The notes under the pieces are model-generated. The model was not told the DNA's origin, ran no database searches, and worked only from the letters and a program-made list of their open reading frames with translations. 64,000 nt of DNA from Rossellomorea marisflavi. Lineage in GTDB: Bacteria > Bacillota > Bacilli > Bacillales > Bacillaceae_B. Numbering within the stretch: the stretch's first letter is position 1; each line of letters starts with the position of its first letter. A program made the translations under genes and the position numbers. The stretch is taken from positions 1,476,001 through 1,540,000 of the forward strand of contig NZ_CP081870.1 of NCBI RefSeq assembly GCF_022170785.1, read 5' to 3'. This document shows positions 1 through 7,198 of this stretch, in pieces.

Positions 1-152
1 TCGTCACGCATGAAATGAGATTTGCCAAAGATGTGGCTGACCGCGTCATCTTCATGGATGGTGGCCATATCCTTGAAGAAGGCCCTCCTGAGCAGGTACT
101 TGACAATCCGAAGAATGAACGGACGCGTCAGTTCTTGAATCTTATACATTGA
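1..152 (+). CDS. Polar amino acid ABC transporter ATP-binding protein, C-terminal end (partial)
   Basis: Only the last 49 codons are in the window (reading frame begins at base 3, stop TGA at 150-152). The fragment begins [15 protein letters not shown], which is the H-loop and following helix of an ABC ATPase. It continues with [17 protein letters not shown] and ends [10 protein letters not shown]. The HEMxFA pattern and the xxxxRTxxFL ending are typical of the GlnQ/ArtM/TcyN family, which powers uptake of polar amino acids. The particular substrate cannot be told from this end. A strong terminator follows directly, so this is the last gene of its operon. Confidence 0.85.
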   Translation, partial: VTHEMRFAKDVADRVIFMDGGHILEEGPPEQVLDNPKNERTRQFLNLIH

Positions 153-160
153 TACTCATC

Positions 161-197
161 CGCTCTCTGTCCATTATGGACAGGGAGCGTTTTTTTG
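161..197 (+). terminator. Rho-independent terminator after the ABC ATPase gene
   Basis: A near-perfect inverted repeat (arms CGCTCTCTGTCC and GGACAGGGAGCG, one G-T wobble, 5-base loop) is followed by seven T residues. It sits 8 bases after the stop codon. Confidence 0.9.
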
Positions 198-296
198 TGC
201 AGATGGGAACGAATATTCATCAACCTTGTCCATAATAGGTTAGTTCGTTGAAATTAGTGGAAATATGAATATATGACCAGAAAAGGAGGAATCATG

Positions 297-1670
297 ATGG
301 ATTACAGGATCGAGAAGGATACCATCGGGGAAATGAAAGTACCCGCAGATAAATACTGGGGGGCTCAGACCCAACGGAGCAAGGAGAACTTCCCCATCGG
401 AGGGGAGAAGATGCCCCTTGAAGTTACATATGCTTTCGCCCATCTGAAAAAAGCCGCAGCGAGGGCGAATCATGCATTGGGAAAACTATCGGTCACCAAG
501 GCGGATGCCATTGCAAGGGCGTGTGAAGACATCCTTTCGGGGGATCTCGATGATCACTTCCCCCTTGTGGTCTGGCAGACTGGAAGCGGCACCCAGTCGA
601 ATATGAATGTCAATGAAGTGGTGGCATACAGGGCGAATGAAACCCTGGCAGGGGAAGAGAGGGTTCATCCCAATGATGATGTCAACATGTCACAGAGCTC
701 CAATGATACGTTCCCGACGGCCATGCATGTTGCTGCATTAATGGAACTGGATAAATGTCTCCTTCCATCCCTGGATCAATTGATTGCAACGCTTAGGGAA
801 AAAGAAGAGAGGTTCCAGGATATCATCAAGATCGGGCGGACCCATCTCCAGGATGCGACTCCCTTGACCCTGGGACAGGAGATCAGCGGCTGGAGGGCCA
901 TGATGGAGAAATCCAAGGCGATGATCCTGGAGTCATCACGTCATCTGTTGCCCCTCGCAATCGGGGGGACCGCCGTTGGAACGGGCATCAATGCAGACCC
1001 GACATTCGGAAGCCGGGTCGCACAGGAGCTGGAATCACAAACGGGGTATGCCTTTCAGTCATCGGACAATAAATTCCATGCGCTCACTTCTCATGATGAG
1101 CTCGTCTTCGTCCACGGTGCATTGAAAGCACTCGCTGCAGATCTCATGAAAGTGGCCAATGATGTCCGATGGCTTTCAAGCGGTCCCAGAAGCGGGATAG
1201 GAGAATTGACCATCCCTGCAAATGAGCCGGGAAGCTCCATCATGCCTGGCAAGGTGAATCCTACTCAGAGTGAAGCAGTCACCATGGTAGCAACACAAGT
1301 TTTCGGGAATGATGCAGCTATCGGTTTTGCAGCTAGCCAGGGAAACTTTGAATTGAATGTATTCAAGCCGGTCATCATCTATAATGCACTGCAGTCCATC
1401 CGCCTTTTGGGAGATGGGATCCAATCATTCAATGACCGCTGCATCGAAGGATTGGAGGCGAATCTCGATGTGATTGAAGGGTTTGTATCCCGTTCCCTGA
1501 TGCTTGTGACCGCCCTCAACCCTCATATTGGATATGAGAAGGCGGCAGAAATCGCCAAAAAGGCCCACCAAGAAGGATGGACCTTGAAAGAATCTGCTCT
1601 GAAAAGCGGATATGTGACGGAAGAACAGTATGATGAATGGATCAATCCTGAAGACATGGTGAACAAATAA
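297..1670 (+). CDS. fumC: Class II fumarate hydratase (fumarase C)
   Basis: Encodes 457 aa, the usual length for class II fumarase, which interconverts fumarate and L-malate in the TCA cycle. The protein starts [20 protein letters not shown] and carries the superfamily signature [11 protein letters not shown] around residue 312, plus the GSGTQSNMN and TxSHDE-like segments that build the active site between subunits. Adjacent ATGs lie at 294 and 297; the second is favoured because AAGGAGG at 283-289 is then 7 bases upstream. An in-frame ATG at 273 lies upstream of that site and is unlikely to be used. B. subtilis calls this gene citG or fumC. The aspartase and argininosuccinate lyase relatives have different signature contexts, so the assignment is secure. 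The gene is monocistronic. Confidence 0.96.
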   Translation: MDYRIEKDTIGEMKVPADKYWGAQTQRSKENFPIGGEKMPLEVTYAFAHLKKAAARANHALGKLSVTKADAIARACEDILSGDLDDHFPLVVWQTGSGTQSNMNVNEVVAYRANETLAGEERVHPNDDVNMSQSSNDTFPTAMHVAALMELDKCLLPSLDQLIATLREKEERFQDIIKIGRTHLQDATPLTLGQEISGWRAMMEKSKAMILESSRHLLPLAIGGTAVGTGINADPTFGSRVAQELESQTGYAFQSSDNKFHALTSHDELVFVHGALKALAADLMKVANDVRWLSSGPRSGIGELTIPANEPGSSIMPGKVNPTQSEAVTMVATQVFGNDAAIGFAASQGNFELNVFKPVIIYNALQSIRLLGDGIQSFNDRCIEGLEANLDVIEGFVSRSLMLVTALNPHIGYEKAAEIAKKAHQEGWTLKESALKSGYVTEEQYDEWINPEDMVNK

Positions 1671-1674
1671 AAAA

Positions 1675-1696
1675 ACCCCCGGAAATACCGGGGGAC
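1675..1696 (-). terminator. Terminator shared by fumC and the SASP gene
   Basis: Stem CCCCCGG/CCGGGGG with a 5-base loop. On the minus strand it is followed by seven Ts, giving a good terminator for the spore protein gene. On the plus strand the T-run is missing, so it is weaker for fumC. Confidence 0.8.
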
Positions 1697-1702
1697 TGTG
1701 CA

Positions 1703-1912
1703 TTATTTGTAGCTTCCGCCAAGTTGTTGTTCAGCCATTTGAACAAGGCGTTTCGTGATTTCTCCACCTACAGAACCGTTAGCGCGTGCAGTAGTGTCTG
1801 CTCCTAATTGTACGCCGAATTCTGAAGCGATTTCGTACTTCATTTGGTCGATTGCTTGCTGAGCTCCAGGAGCAACCAGTTGGTTAGATGAGTTGTTACG
1901 AGATTGTGCCAT
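1703..1912 (-). CDS. Alpha/beta-type small acid-soluble spore protein
   Basis: A 69-aa SASP of the alpha/beta family, which coats spore DNA in the A-form-like state and protects it from UV and heat. It is a free amino acid store during germination. Visible hallmarks are [20 protein letters not shown], the germination protease (GPR) site around EIASEFGV, and the very conserved [18 protein letters not shown] block. The start at MAQSRN follows AAGGAG by 9 bases; upstream in-frame ATGs would add non-family residues. A sigma-G type promoter lies about 125 bases upstream. The position matches sspB of B. subtilis, but the paralogues are too alike to name a single one. Confidence 0.96.
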   Translation of the reverse strand: MAQSRNNSSNQLVAPGAQQAIDQMKYEIASEFGVQLGADTTARANGSVGGEITKRLVQMAEQQLGGSYK

Positions 1913-2037
1913 GTTGTTCATCTCCTTAAAGTATAAGAATTTTATTGGCTGGGTCAGCTGGGTTTGCACCAGCTCGCATTCCATGAGCGACCATCTGGTA
2001 TGGTTTAACCCAATGAAGTAATTCATCCCGTTACTTG

Positions 2038-2066
2038 TATTATGGATCAATCTGCATTTTCTATAC
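2038..2066 (-). promoter_or_regulatory. Sigma-G type promoter of the SASP gene
   Basis: Read on the minus strand, a GTATA -35 is followed after exactly 17 bases by CATAATA. This matches the forespore sigma-G pattern (GHATR, 17-18 bases, CATNNTA). It drives a leader of roughly 120 bases that can form an AGCTGG/CCAGCT hairpin. The forespore assignment is inferred from consensus and gene family. Confidence 0.7.
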
Positions 2067-2180
2067 GGAAAATAAAAAAAGAAATCTTTTCCTTTTAAAC
2101 TCCCTTTAATTTCTCCTCATAAAAGCATGCTTTTGTTTGAAGGCTAACAGTATACGAAGATTGAAAGTATGGTGAACCAC

Positions 2181-2432
2181 ATGAAAGCTTGTGCTTTATG
2201 CAATGGAATCGTCTCCTATAAGGGAATGTGTGCAAAATGCGGTGATACAACGGTGGATCAAGGCAGATACCATGACTACTATGATGAGTACAGCCCTTAT
2301 ATGGACATTCAGGAGATTCAGCTTGCCGACGGGATTCCGAACAGCAGCTGTACGGATACATGCCTGCATCTTTTCACTTGTAAGAGATGTGGGGAGGAAG
2401 AAGGAAGAAGCATTGACATGGTGGAGTTTTGA
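2181..2432 (+). CDS. Small zinc-ribbon-like conserved protein
   Basis: Encodes 83 aa of unknown function. Three CxxC knuckles are visible (CALC, CAKC and CKRC), together with a lone Cys pair in SSCTDTC, so one or two zinc-binding ribbons are likely. The middle is acidic and tyrosine-rich (DYYDEYSPYMD). Start at 2181 (MKACALCNG) is preferred over 2169 because a GGTGA motif lies 5 bases ahead. The gene sits alone between the divergent SASP gene and the convergent msmX terminator. It resembles small cysteine-rich proteins common in Bacillus. I do not recognise a named family. Confidence 0.7.
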   Translation: MKACALCNGIVSYKGMCAKCGDTTVDQGRYHDYYDEYSPYMDIQEIQLADGIPNSSCTDTCLHLFTCKRCGEEEGRSIDMVEF

Positions 2433-2439
2433 CCATTGA

Positions 2440-2475
2440 AAAAGGAGTCCCGGATAATAGGGACTCCTTTTTGTT
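2440..2475. terminator. Bidirectional terminator between the zinc-ribbon gene and msmX
   Basis: Stem AAAGGAGTCCC/GGGACTCCTTT with the loop GGATAATA, a T-run on the plus side and an A-run before the stem. It serves both convergent genes. Confidence 0.9.
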
Positions 2476-2476
2476 T

Positions 2477-3574
2477 TTATCGAATGCGTTCTTCAGATTC
2501 TGCATCGAAGAAATGCGCTTTATTCATATCCAGTGCCATGGTGATCGTTTCCCCAGCTTGGATATCTGTGCGTGAATCCACCCTTGCGACAAAATCCTGT
2601 CCTTCGAGCTGGGAGTACAGCATCGTTTCTGCACCGGTCAGCTCTGATACTTCAATCTTGACTGATATCTTTGCACCCTCTGCAGTATCGATGAAAAGGG
2701 GCTCATCATGGATATCTTCAGGACGGACACCCAGGGTGATGGACTTTCCTACTTGACCCTGTTCCCGGAGGACTTTCATTTTCCCTTCCGGAACGAGGAC
2801 CTTTGTCTTCCCGCATACGAAGTAGTTTTCTTCCAGTTTTCCTTGGAAGAAGTTCATGGCCGGTGAGCCGATGAAGCCGCCTACGAATACATTCTCAGGC
2901 TTATCATACACTTCTTTAGGTGAGCCGACCTGCTGAATGACTCCATCTTTCATGACGACGATCCGGGTCGCCATGGTCATGGCCTCCGTCTGATCATGCG
3001 TCACATAAATGGTTGTCGTTTGAAGACGCTGATGGAGCTTGGCGATTTCTGCACGCATCTGTACACGCAGTTTAGCGTCAAGGTTGGATAGAGGTTCATC
3101 CATGAGGAAGACCTTGGCATCTCGGACAATGGCCCGACCCAATGCGACACGCTGGCGCTGACCACCGGACAATGCCTTCGGCTTACGATCAAGAAGGGCT
3201 TCAAGGCCGAGGATCTTAGCAGCTTCCTGGACGCGTCGGTCGATTTCCTTCTTGTCGAACTTCCTTAGTTTAAGGCCGAACGCCATATTATCATATACGC
3301 TCATATGAGGGTAGAGAGCATAGTTCTGGAACACCATGGCGATATCACGATCCTTTGGTGCAACGTCATTCACCCGTTTTCCGTCGATGGAGAAATCTCC
3401 TTGAGAAATCTCTTCCAGTCCGGCAATCATGCGAAGGGTCGTCGACTTTCCGCAACCTGATGGTCCGACGAAGACGATGAACTCCTTATCCTTGATATGT
3501 AGATTGAAGTCGGTGACCGCTGTCACCTTTTTATCATAGATCTTATAGATACTGTCCAGTTTCAATTCAGCCAT
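2477..3574 (-). CDS. msmX: Multi-sugar ABC importer ATPase (MsmX/UgpC type)
   Basis: Encodes 365 aa, the same length as B. subtilis MsmX, the shared ATPase that energises several carbohydrate importers. Walker A GPSGCGKST is at residues 37-45, the signature LSGGQRQRVALGRA is near 136, and Walker B VFLMDEPLSNLD follows. A C-terminal OB-fold/TOBE regulatory region contains GVRPEDIHDEP. The start at MAELKLDSIY follows GGGGAG; an upstream in-frame ATG at 3622 lacks such a site. No permease or binding protein is adjacent, as expected for a stand-alone shared ATPase. A perfect cre-like box lies 22 bases upstream of the start, suggesting CcpA control. Confidence 0.93.
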   Translation of the reverse strand: MAELKLDSIYKIYDKKVTAVTDFNLHIKDKEFIVFVGPSGCGKSTTLRMIAGLEEISQGDFSIDGKRVNDVAPKDRDIAMVFQNYALYPHMSVYDNMAFGLKLRKFDKKEIDRRVQEAAKILGLEALLDRKPKALSGGQRQRVALGRAIVRDAKVFLMDEPLSNLDAKLRVQMRAEIAKLHQRLQTTTIYVTHDQTEAMTMATRIVVMKDGVIQQVGSPKEVYDKPENVFVGGFIGSPAMNFFQGKLEENYFVCGKTKVLVPEGKMKVLREQGQVGKSITLGVRPEDIHDEPLFIDTAEGAKISVKIEVSELTGAETMLYSQLEGQDFVARVDSRTDIQAGETITMALDMNKAHFFDAESEERIR

Positions 3575-3595
3575 TTTCAATCTCCCCTTTTCTTT

Positions 3596-3609
3596 TGTAA
3601 TCGTTTTCA
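3596..3609 (-). promoter_or_regulatory. Catabolite-responsive element (cre) upstream of msmX
   Basis: The minus strand reads TGAAAACGATTACA, matching every position of the consensus TGWAANCGNTNWCA. It lies 22-35 bases before the msmX start codon. Such sites bind CcpA with HPr-Ser-P. Repression rather than activation is inferred from its position. Confidence 0.65.
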
Positions 3610-3668
3610 ACTTATTATTCATTGTAGGGGAATTAAGGGGGGATCGATATGGTCAATGTGCACAAAAT

Positions 3669-4586
3669 TCACTCTTCTTCCTTGTTCACCTTGTCATGGA
3701 GATGATCCAGGCAGGCAAGATAGGCAAGGATTGCACCCTGAAAGCTTCGTATATCGATACCTGTCTTGTCGATAAAACGTTCGATACGGTACTGAACCGA
3801 ATTGCGGTGCATGAAAAGCTTCTTCGCGGTCTGGCTTACATTGGCCTGATTTTCAAGGAATACCTTGATGATCTGTGTCCAATCAGGATCTTCTTCCAGT
3901 ATGGTGATCACATGTCCGAGGAGATGTGTTTTCCACTCAGGTGGCATACAGTGGAGCAGGAAGGATGGCAGTAGTGATTCAACCGAGTGAATGACAGAAT
4001 GACTAAGCGATGCAGGCATGGTGAACAATTCCCGCTCGAAGGAAAAAGCTTCAGGGAAGGTGGGGCCAAGCGTATGGAACTGTCCCGTGAAGAACAAGGT
4101 CGAGACGAAAAAATCCGACTCAATCACATGGGAGATCGTGAACAGCTGCTCATGATCTAGCACTTCGTTGCTTTTTCGTTCAATGAACAGACCTGTCCCG
4201 TCACTGAACAAGACCGACTGGACTCCTTCCGGGAGCAGATGGTGAAAGGCTTCCTTCATCATAGAGTGCTCGATTTCACCGTTCATGGAGAATTGGATGA
4301 TCCTGTATTCATCCTGGGAGATACGAGGTTGATGTCCACCTTCATAGAGGAAAGAAAACCATTCCCGGGCTTCAAATGAGCCGTTGAGTAGGGTAACGGG
4401 GGAACCGACTTCGATGAACAAACATTTCAGTAGCTCCACTTCTTCTTCGGTAATTTTATTTCGATCGATTCCAATGAACGTGTCTTCTTCTTCATTTGTA
4501 AACCAGGCCTTCCCGAAATCGAGTGTACCCGGTCGGGAGGACCTGACAGCTGCTTCAGGATACTTTTTGAGTAGGGATGTCAGCAT
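3669..4586 (-). CDS. PucR/CdaR-type transcriptional regulator
   Basis: Encodes 305 aa. The C-terminal 60 residues hold the PucR-family helix-turn-helix: VFLENQANVSQTAKKLFMHR, then NSVQYRIERF and GIDIRSFQGAILAYLAC. The N-terminal part has no motif I recognise, but its length fits the GGDEF-like CdaR sensing region. Family members respond to small metabolites such as purines, sugar acids or amino acids. The start at MLTSLLKKYP is preceded by AAAGGAC at some distance. The gene is divergent from the CstR-like gene and downstream of msmX on the same strand. The target is unknown. Confidence 0.75.
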   Translation of the reverse strand: MLTSLLKKYPEAAVRSSRPGTLDFGKAWFTNEEEDTFIGIDRNKITEEEVELLKCLFIEVGSPVTLLNGSFEAREWFSFLYEGGHQPRISQDEYRIIQFSMNGEIEHSMMKEAFHHLLPEGVQSVLFSDGTGLFIERKSNEVLDHEQLFTISHVIESDFFVSTLFFTGQFHTLGPTFPEAFSFERELFTMPASLSHSVIHSVESLLPSFLLHCMPPEWKTHLLGHVITILEEDPDWTQIIKVFLENQANVSQTAKKLFMHRNSVQYRIERFIDKTGIDIRSFQGAILAYLACLDHLHDKVNKEEE

Positions 4587-4659
4587 GGGGAATGTACCGT
4601 CCTTTATTCAGTATATTCCCATTGTACTGAATAAAAAGGACGATGCAAAGAGTCGTGAA

Positions 4660-4688
4660 TTGCAAATATTGTTTGATTGGAATACTAT
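4660..4688 (+). promoter_or_regulatory. Candidate sigma-A promoter of the CstR-like gene
   Basis: TTGCAA and TACTAT are separated by 17 bases, ending 34 bases before the start codon. The match is reasonable but not perfect. Confidence 0.45.
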
Positions 4689-4722
4689 TGTAAGAGGAAT
4701 TTATCGTGATGAGGTGTACACA

Positions 4723-4983
4723 ATGGAATATACAAAAGAAGTCACAAATCGAATGAAACGCTTGGAAGGCCAAGTACGCGGTGTATTGAAGATGATGGAT
4801 GATGGGAAGGATTGCAAAGAAGTCGTCACTCAGCTTTCCGCCGTCAGGACTGCCGTGGACCGCACGATCGGACTTGTTGTCGCGAAGAATCTTGAAGCAT
4901 GCATCAAGGATTCAGAAGAGAAAGGCATGAATACGGAAGAGGCCATTCAGGAGGCAGTCAACCTTTTGGTGAGAAGCCGCTGA
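4723..4983 (+). CDS. CsoR/RcnR-family repressor, CstR-like (persulfide-sensing type)
   Basis: Encodes 86 aa, an all-helical DUF156 protein with the DNA-contacting TNRMKRLEGQVRGVLKMM segment. The two key cysteines are C31 (KDCKEVV) and C60 (NLEACI). Copper-sensing CsoR also needs a His four residues before the second Cys, but here that position is Asn56. The C31/C60 pair without His is the pattern and numbering of CstR, which reacts with persulfides and controls sulfide detoxification genes. B. subtilis YrkD-like proteins look similar. The start has GAGGTG at 4711-4716. No sulfurtransferase or sulfide dioxygenase gene is adjacent, so its targets lie elsewhere. Confidence 0.82.
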   Translation: MEYTKEVTNRMKRLEGQVRGVLKMMDDGKDCKEVVTQLSAVRTAVDRTIGLVVAKNLEACIKDSEEKGMNTEEAIQEAVNLLVRSR

Positions 4984-4992
4984 TTATCAATG

Positions 4993-5027
4993 AAAGCTGC
5001 CGTTTGAAAAAACGGCAGCTTTTTTTT
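4993..5027. terminator. Bidirectional terminator after the CstR-like gene
   Basis: Stem AAAGCTGCCGTTT/AAACGGCAGCTTT followed by eight Ts. The tail overlaps the stop codon of the convergent gene at 5026-5208. Confidence 0.9.
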
Positions 5028-5208
5028 ATGGCCTTGGAGGTTCCTCATGGCTGGGCATATCGATCGCCTCTTCAATGTTTGCGATCTGATCGCGCAGGTG
5101 AACAGATCCCCCGGACATCCCTTCATTGATGAAACGGTCCACGTCCACAAATGCTTTATCGCGTCCTTCATTCGTGCTATCCGGAAGAAATTCATGTTTC
5201 TTATCCAT
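5026..5208 (-). CDS. Small hypothetical protein, 60 aa
   Basis: A hydrophilic, acidic 60-aa protein with no membrane segment, beginning MDKKHEFLPDSTNEGRDK and ending in a proline-rich tail. It is supported by an excellent AGGAGG site 8 bases before ATG and by its place next to yheE on the same strand. The family is not recognised. Its position near SASP, yheE and yheCD homologues suggests a sporulation-time role, but this is only context. Confidence 0.6.
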   Translation of the reverse strand: MDKKHEFLPDSTNEGRDKAFVDVDRFINEGMSGGSVHLRDQIANIEEAIDMPSHEEPPRP

Positions 5209-5257
5209 TAGATCGCCTCCTATGGATAGTGTTCAAAAAACGGATGAGAATTATGCA

Positions 5258-5452
5258 TCATTCATAGACGTGGAAAAGCATGAGATCGTGGATCTGTTTG
5301 GCACATTTCTCATCGAGAGCAGGCTTGCAGTCGATCCGGCCGTCTTTATGGTAGGTCCCTTCATGCTTGACGCCGCCGTAGAAAAATGAAATATACCAGC
5401 CCGGTAACTCTTTGTTTTCATACATGCTCCTGTATTGAAAATGTTGAATCAT
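5258..5452 (-). CDS. yheE: YheE-family protein (DUF5342)
   Basis: Encodes 64 aa, starting MIQHFQYRSMYENKELPGWY with the aromatic strand pattern WYISFFYGGVKHEGTYHKDG typical of the small YheE family of Bacillus. Function is unknown. AAGGAG lies 9 bases before the ATG. The gene keeps the B. subtilis neighbourhood (ssp, yheE, yheD/yheC). A 13/14 cre-like sequence (TGTAAACGGTTTCT at 5476-5489) lies just upstream but may be coincidental. Confidence 0.7.
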   Translation of the reverse strand: MIQHFQYRSMYENKELPGWYISFFYGGVKHEGTYHKDGRIDCKPALDEKCAKQIHDLMLFHVYE

Positions 5453-5621
5453 GCAGCATCACTCCTTAATGATAGTGTAAACGGTTTCTATCGCACTGAA
5501 AAGAGTGAAATGGAAAGGAGAGCCTGTCCGTCCCATTGATCTCGTCATCCTATTCACCCGACTCATAAATCCACCTGAGTCTTAATACACTTTATGGAAT
5601 GGACAAAGGAGGTACGGAGGC

Positions 5622-6020
5622 ATGAATGAATTTATCCGGGATATACAAAAAGCCATAAGCGACGAATGGACAGCCTATCATTTCTATAAAGAATTGCAGA
5701 GTCGAACGAATAATCCATTATTTGTGGAGTTCATCAGCTCAGCCCGACAAGATGAGAAAAAGCATTATGATCTATTTCAGTATCTGCATCATCTGCTTAC
5801 AGGAGAATATTATGAACATAAAAAAGAAAAGGTCGAGTTCACAACCTTTAAAGAAGGGATTCTGCGTGCACTGAAGGACGAGCTGGACTGTGCTTCATAC
5901 TATCGGGATCTTCTGATGGATATACCGAATCAGCAGGCTTATAAACCGCTCTTTATAGCCATGACTGATGAGACGGCACACTCGACCCGTTTCCAAACGA
6001 TTTATCAGTCCTTGCGCTGA
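5622..6020 (+). CDS. Ferritin-like diiron domain protein
   Basis: Encodes 132 aa that fold as a four-helix ferritin-like bundle. The diiron ligand pattern is complete: E15, E45xxH48, E87 and E117xxH120. This corresponds to the E...ExxH pair repeated twice that defines rubrerythrin/ferritin-like enzymes. B. subtilis YhjR and related proteins are similar in size. There is no rubredoxin domain. Possible roles are iron handling or peroxide reduction, neither shown. The start is supported by AAAGGAGG with a second GGAGG closer to the ATG. The 3' end overlaps the convergent ATP-grasp gene by 16 bases. Confidence 0.75.
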   Translation: MNEFIRDIQKAISDEWTAYHFYKELQSRTNNPLFVEFISSARQDEKKHYDLFQYLHHLLTGEYYEHKKEKVEFTTFKEGILRALKDELDCASYYRDLLMDIPNQQAYKPLFIAMTDETAHSTRFQTIYQSLR

Positions 6021-7198
6021 GGACGGGAGGAGGCAAGGGAGAAAAATGTATCCACAAGCTTCTTGCGTCGGGAGGTTTCAATATCTAGTTCATCGAATAT
6101 CATCGGCTTGGAGTTGATTTCAAATAAAACGAAGCCTTCCTCTTTCCTTGGAGCGATATCAGCGGAAAACTCCCCAATGAACCCGAGTGATTCGGTGAGC
6201 GTTTCCCCGCAGATCTTCATGATGGAATCGAGCACCAGCTTTGTGTCCTCTTTGGCAACATCGTCAAGGGAAATGATCGTTCCCCCTGAGGGGACGTGGG
6301 TGGTCACTTCCTGTCGGTGCGACATCCGCACCCCGATTCCCGTCACACTGAATCCATCCTCCGAGGAGAGGACAAGCACTCTGTAGTCATATCGGTGTCC
6401 GTTCAGTGACCGACACTGAATGGCCTCCTGGACGATCCAGTCTTTTTCTTCGAACCATTCGGGGTACGCATGCGCCAATCGCTCAGCAGAGGAGAAGTGC
6501 TCGATTTTTTTGATACTGCGGCAAATCACCTTCCCATCTTCATGGACCTCGACCTTGCGGATGCCTTTACCTTTGGATGAAAGGGAATGTTTGATATAGA
6601 TCTGTTTATGTTCTGTCAAAAATTCCTTCAGATGGACGGAATCCTGGATTTGTTCGGTAGCGGGAAGATGGGGACGTAGTTCTTCCCTTTCCCGGAGGAT
6701 CTGATAAATCTCCCATTTGTTGAAAAAGTGGGGATTGAAGAAAGGAATCTTATGATCTTTACTCCACGAGGTTACATTCAGAAACGCTTCATTTTGTTCG
6801 CCCGCCGGAGTGGGAATTCGGTTATAAATGACGTTTGGAAGGGGAAAGTGGCAGGTCACCCATCTGTCCAGCGCATCACTAAAGGCAATGCCGGAAACCG
6901 TGTTGCACTCGATATCTCCGGGTGAAAAAACAAAACACATGGCCCCAGCAGCCTGGATGATTTCCTGAAGGGTTTTAAAGAGTTCAAAATTTCCGCGGTA
7001 GCGATTCGCCCTGTCCTTATCAGCCAGGATGCCTATGAGGGGGATCACCCCGTCATTGGGAGAGCCTATGGGAAAGGCGTAGGAGTCTTCGGATTTTTTT
7101 GATTGCAAAAGAAAGGAATCCAGACCGAACGCATAGGTGGATATACTCCTTTCGTCATGGCAGAAGATTCTTCTCCTTCGATCATATAGGATTCTCAT
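6005..7198 (-). CDS. YheC-like ATP-grasp protein (spore-coat-associated family), copy 2
   Basis: Encodes 397 aa and is the last gene of a four-gene ATP-grasp operon. A short N-terminal stretch leads to VIPLIGILADKDR, then PNVIYNRIP and the FFNKWEIYQIL segment shared by all four paralogues. The ATP-grasp core has YIKHSLSSKGKGIRKV (the usual Pro after the ATP-binding Lys is His here), VQEAIQ and the metal-ligand ending FEINSKP. The start codon overlaps the previous stop as ATGA. YheC/YheD of B. subtilis are linked to the spore coat, but their ligase substrate is unknown. ATP-grasp enzymes normally join a carboxylate to an amine through an acyl-phosphate. Confidence 0.82.
   Translation of the reverse strand: MRILYDRRRRIFCHDERSISTYAFGLDSFLLQSKKSEDSYAFPIGSPNDGVIPLIGILADKDRANRYRGNFELFKTLQEIIQAAGAMCFVFSPGDIECNTVSGIAFSDALDRWVTCHFPLPNVIYNRIPTPAGEQNEAFLNVTSWSKDHKIPFFNPHFFNKWEIYQILREREELRPHLPATEQIQDSVHLKEFLTEHKQIYIKHSLSSKGKGIRKVEVHEDGKVICRSIKKIEHFSSAERLAHAYPEWFEEKDWIVQEAIQCRSLNGHRYDYRVLVLSSEDGFSVTGIGVRMSHRQEVTTHVPSGGTIISLDDVAKEDTKLVLDSIMKICGETLTESLGFIGEFSADIAPRKEEGFVLFEINSKPMIFDELDIETSRRKKLVDTFFSLASSRPQRKD

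Noticed and set aside
2191..2439. Second plus-strand frame overlapping the small zinc-ribbon gene
   Set aside because: The alternative frame loses the CxxC pattern and lacks a ribosome site.
5126..5389. Plus-strand 87-codon frame over two small minus-strand genes
   Set aside because: The minus-strand genes have strong ribosome sites and yheE is a known family; this is a shadow.
5476..5489. cre-like sequence TGTAAACGGTTTCT near yheE
   Set aside because: One mismatch at a conserved end position and no metabolic reason; chance match likely.
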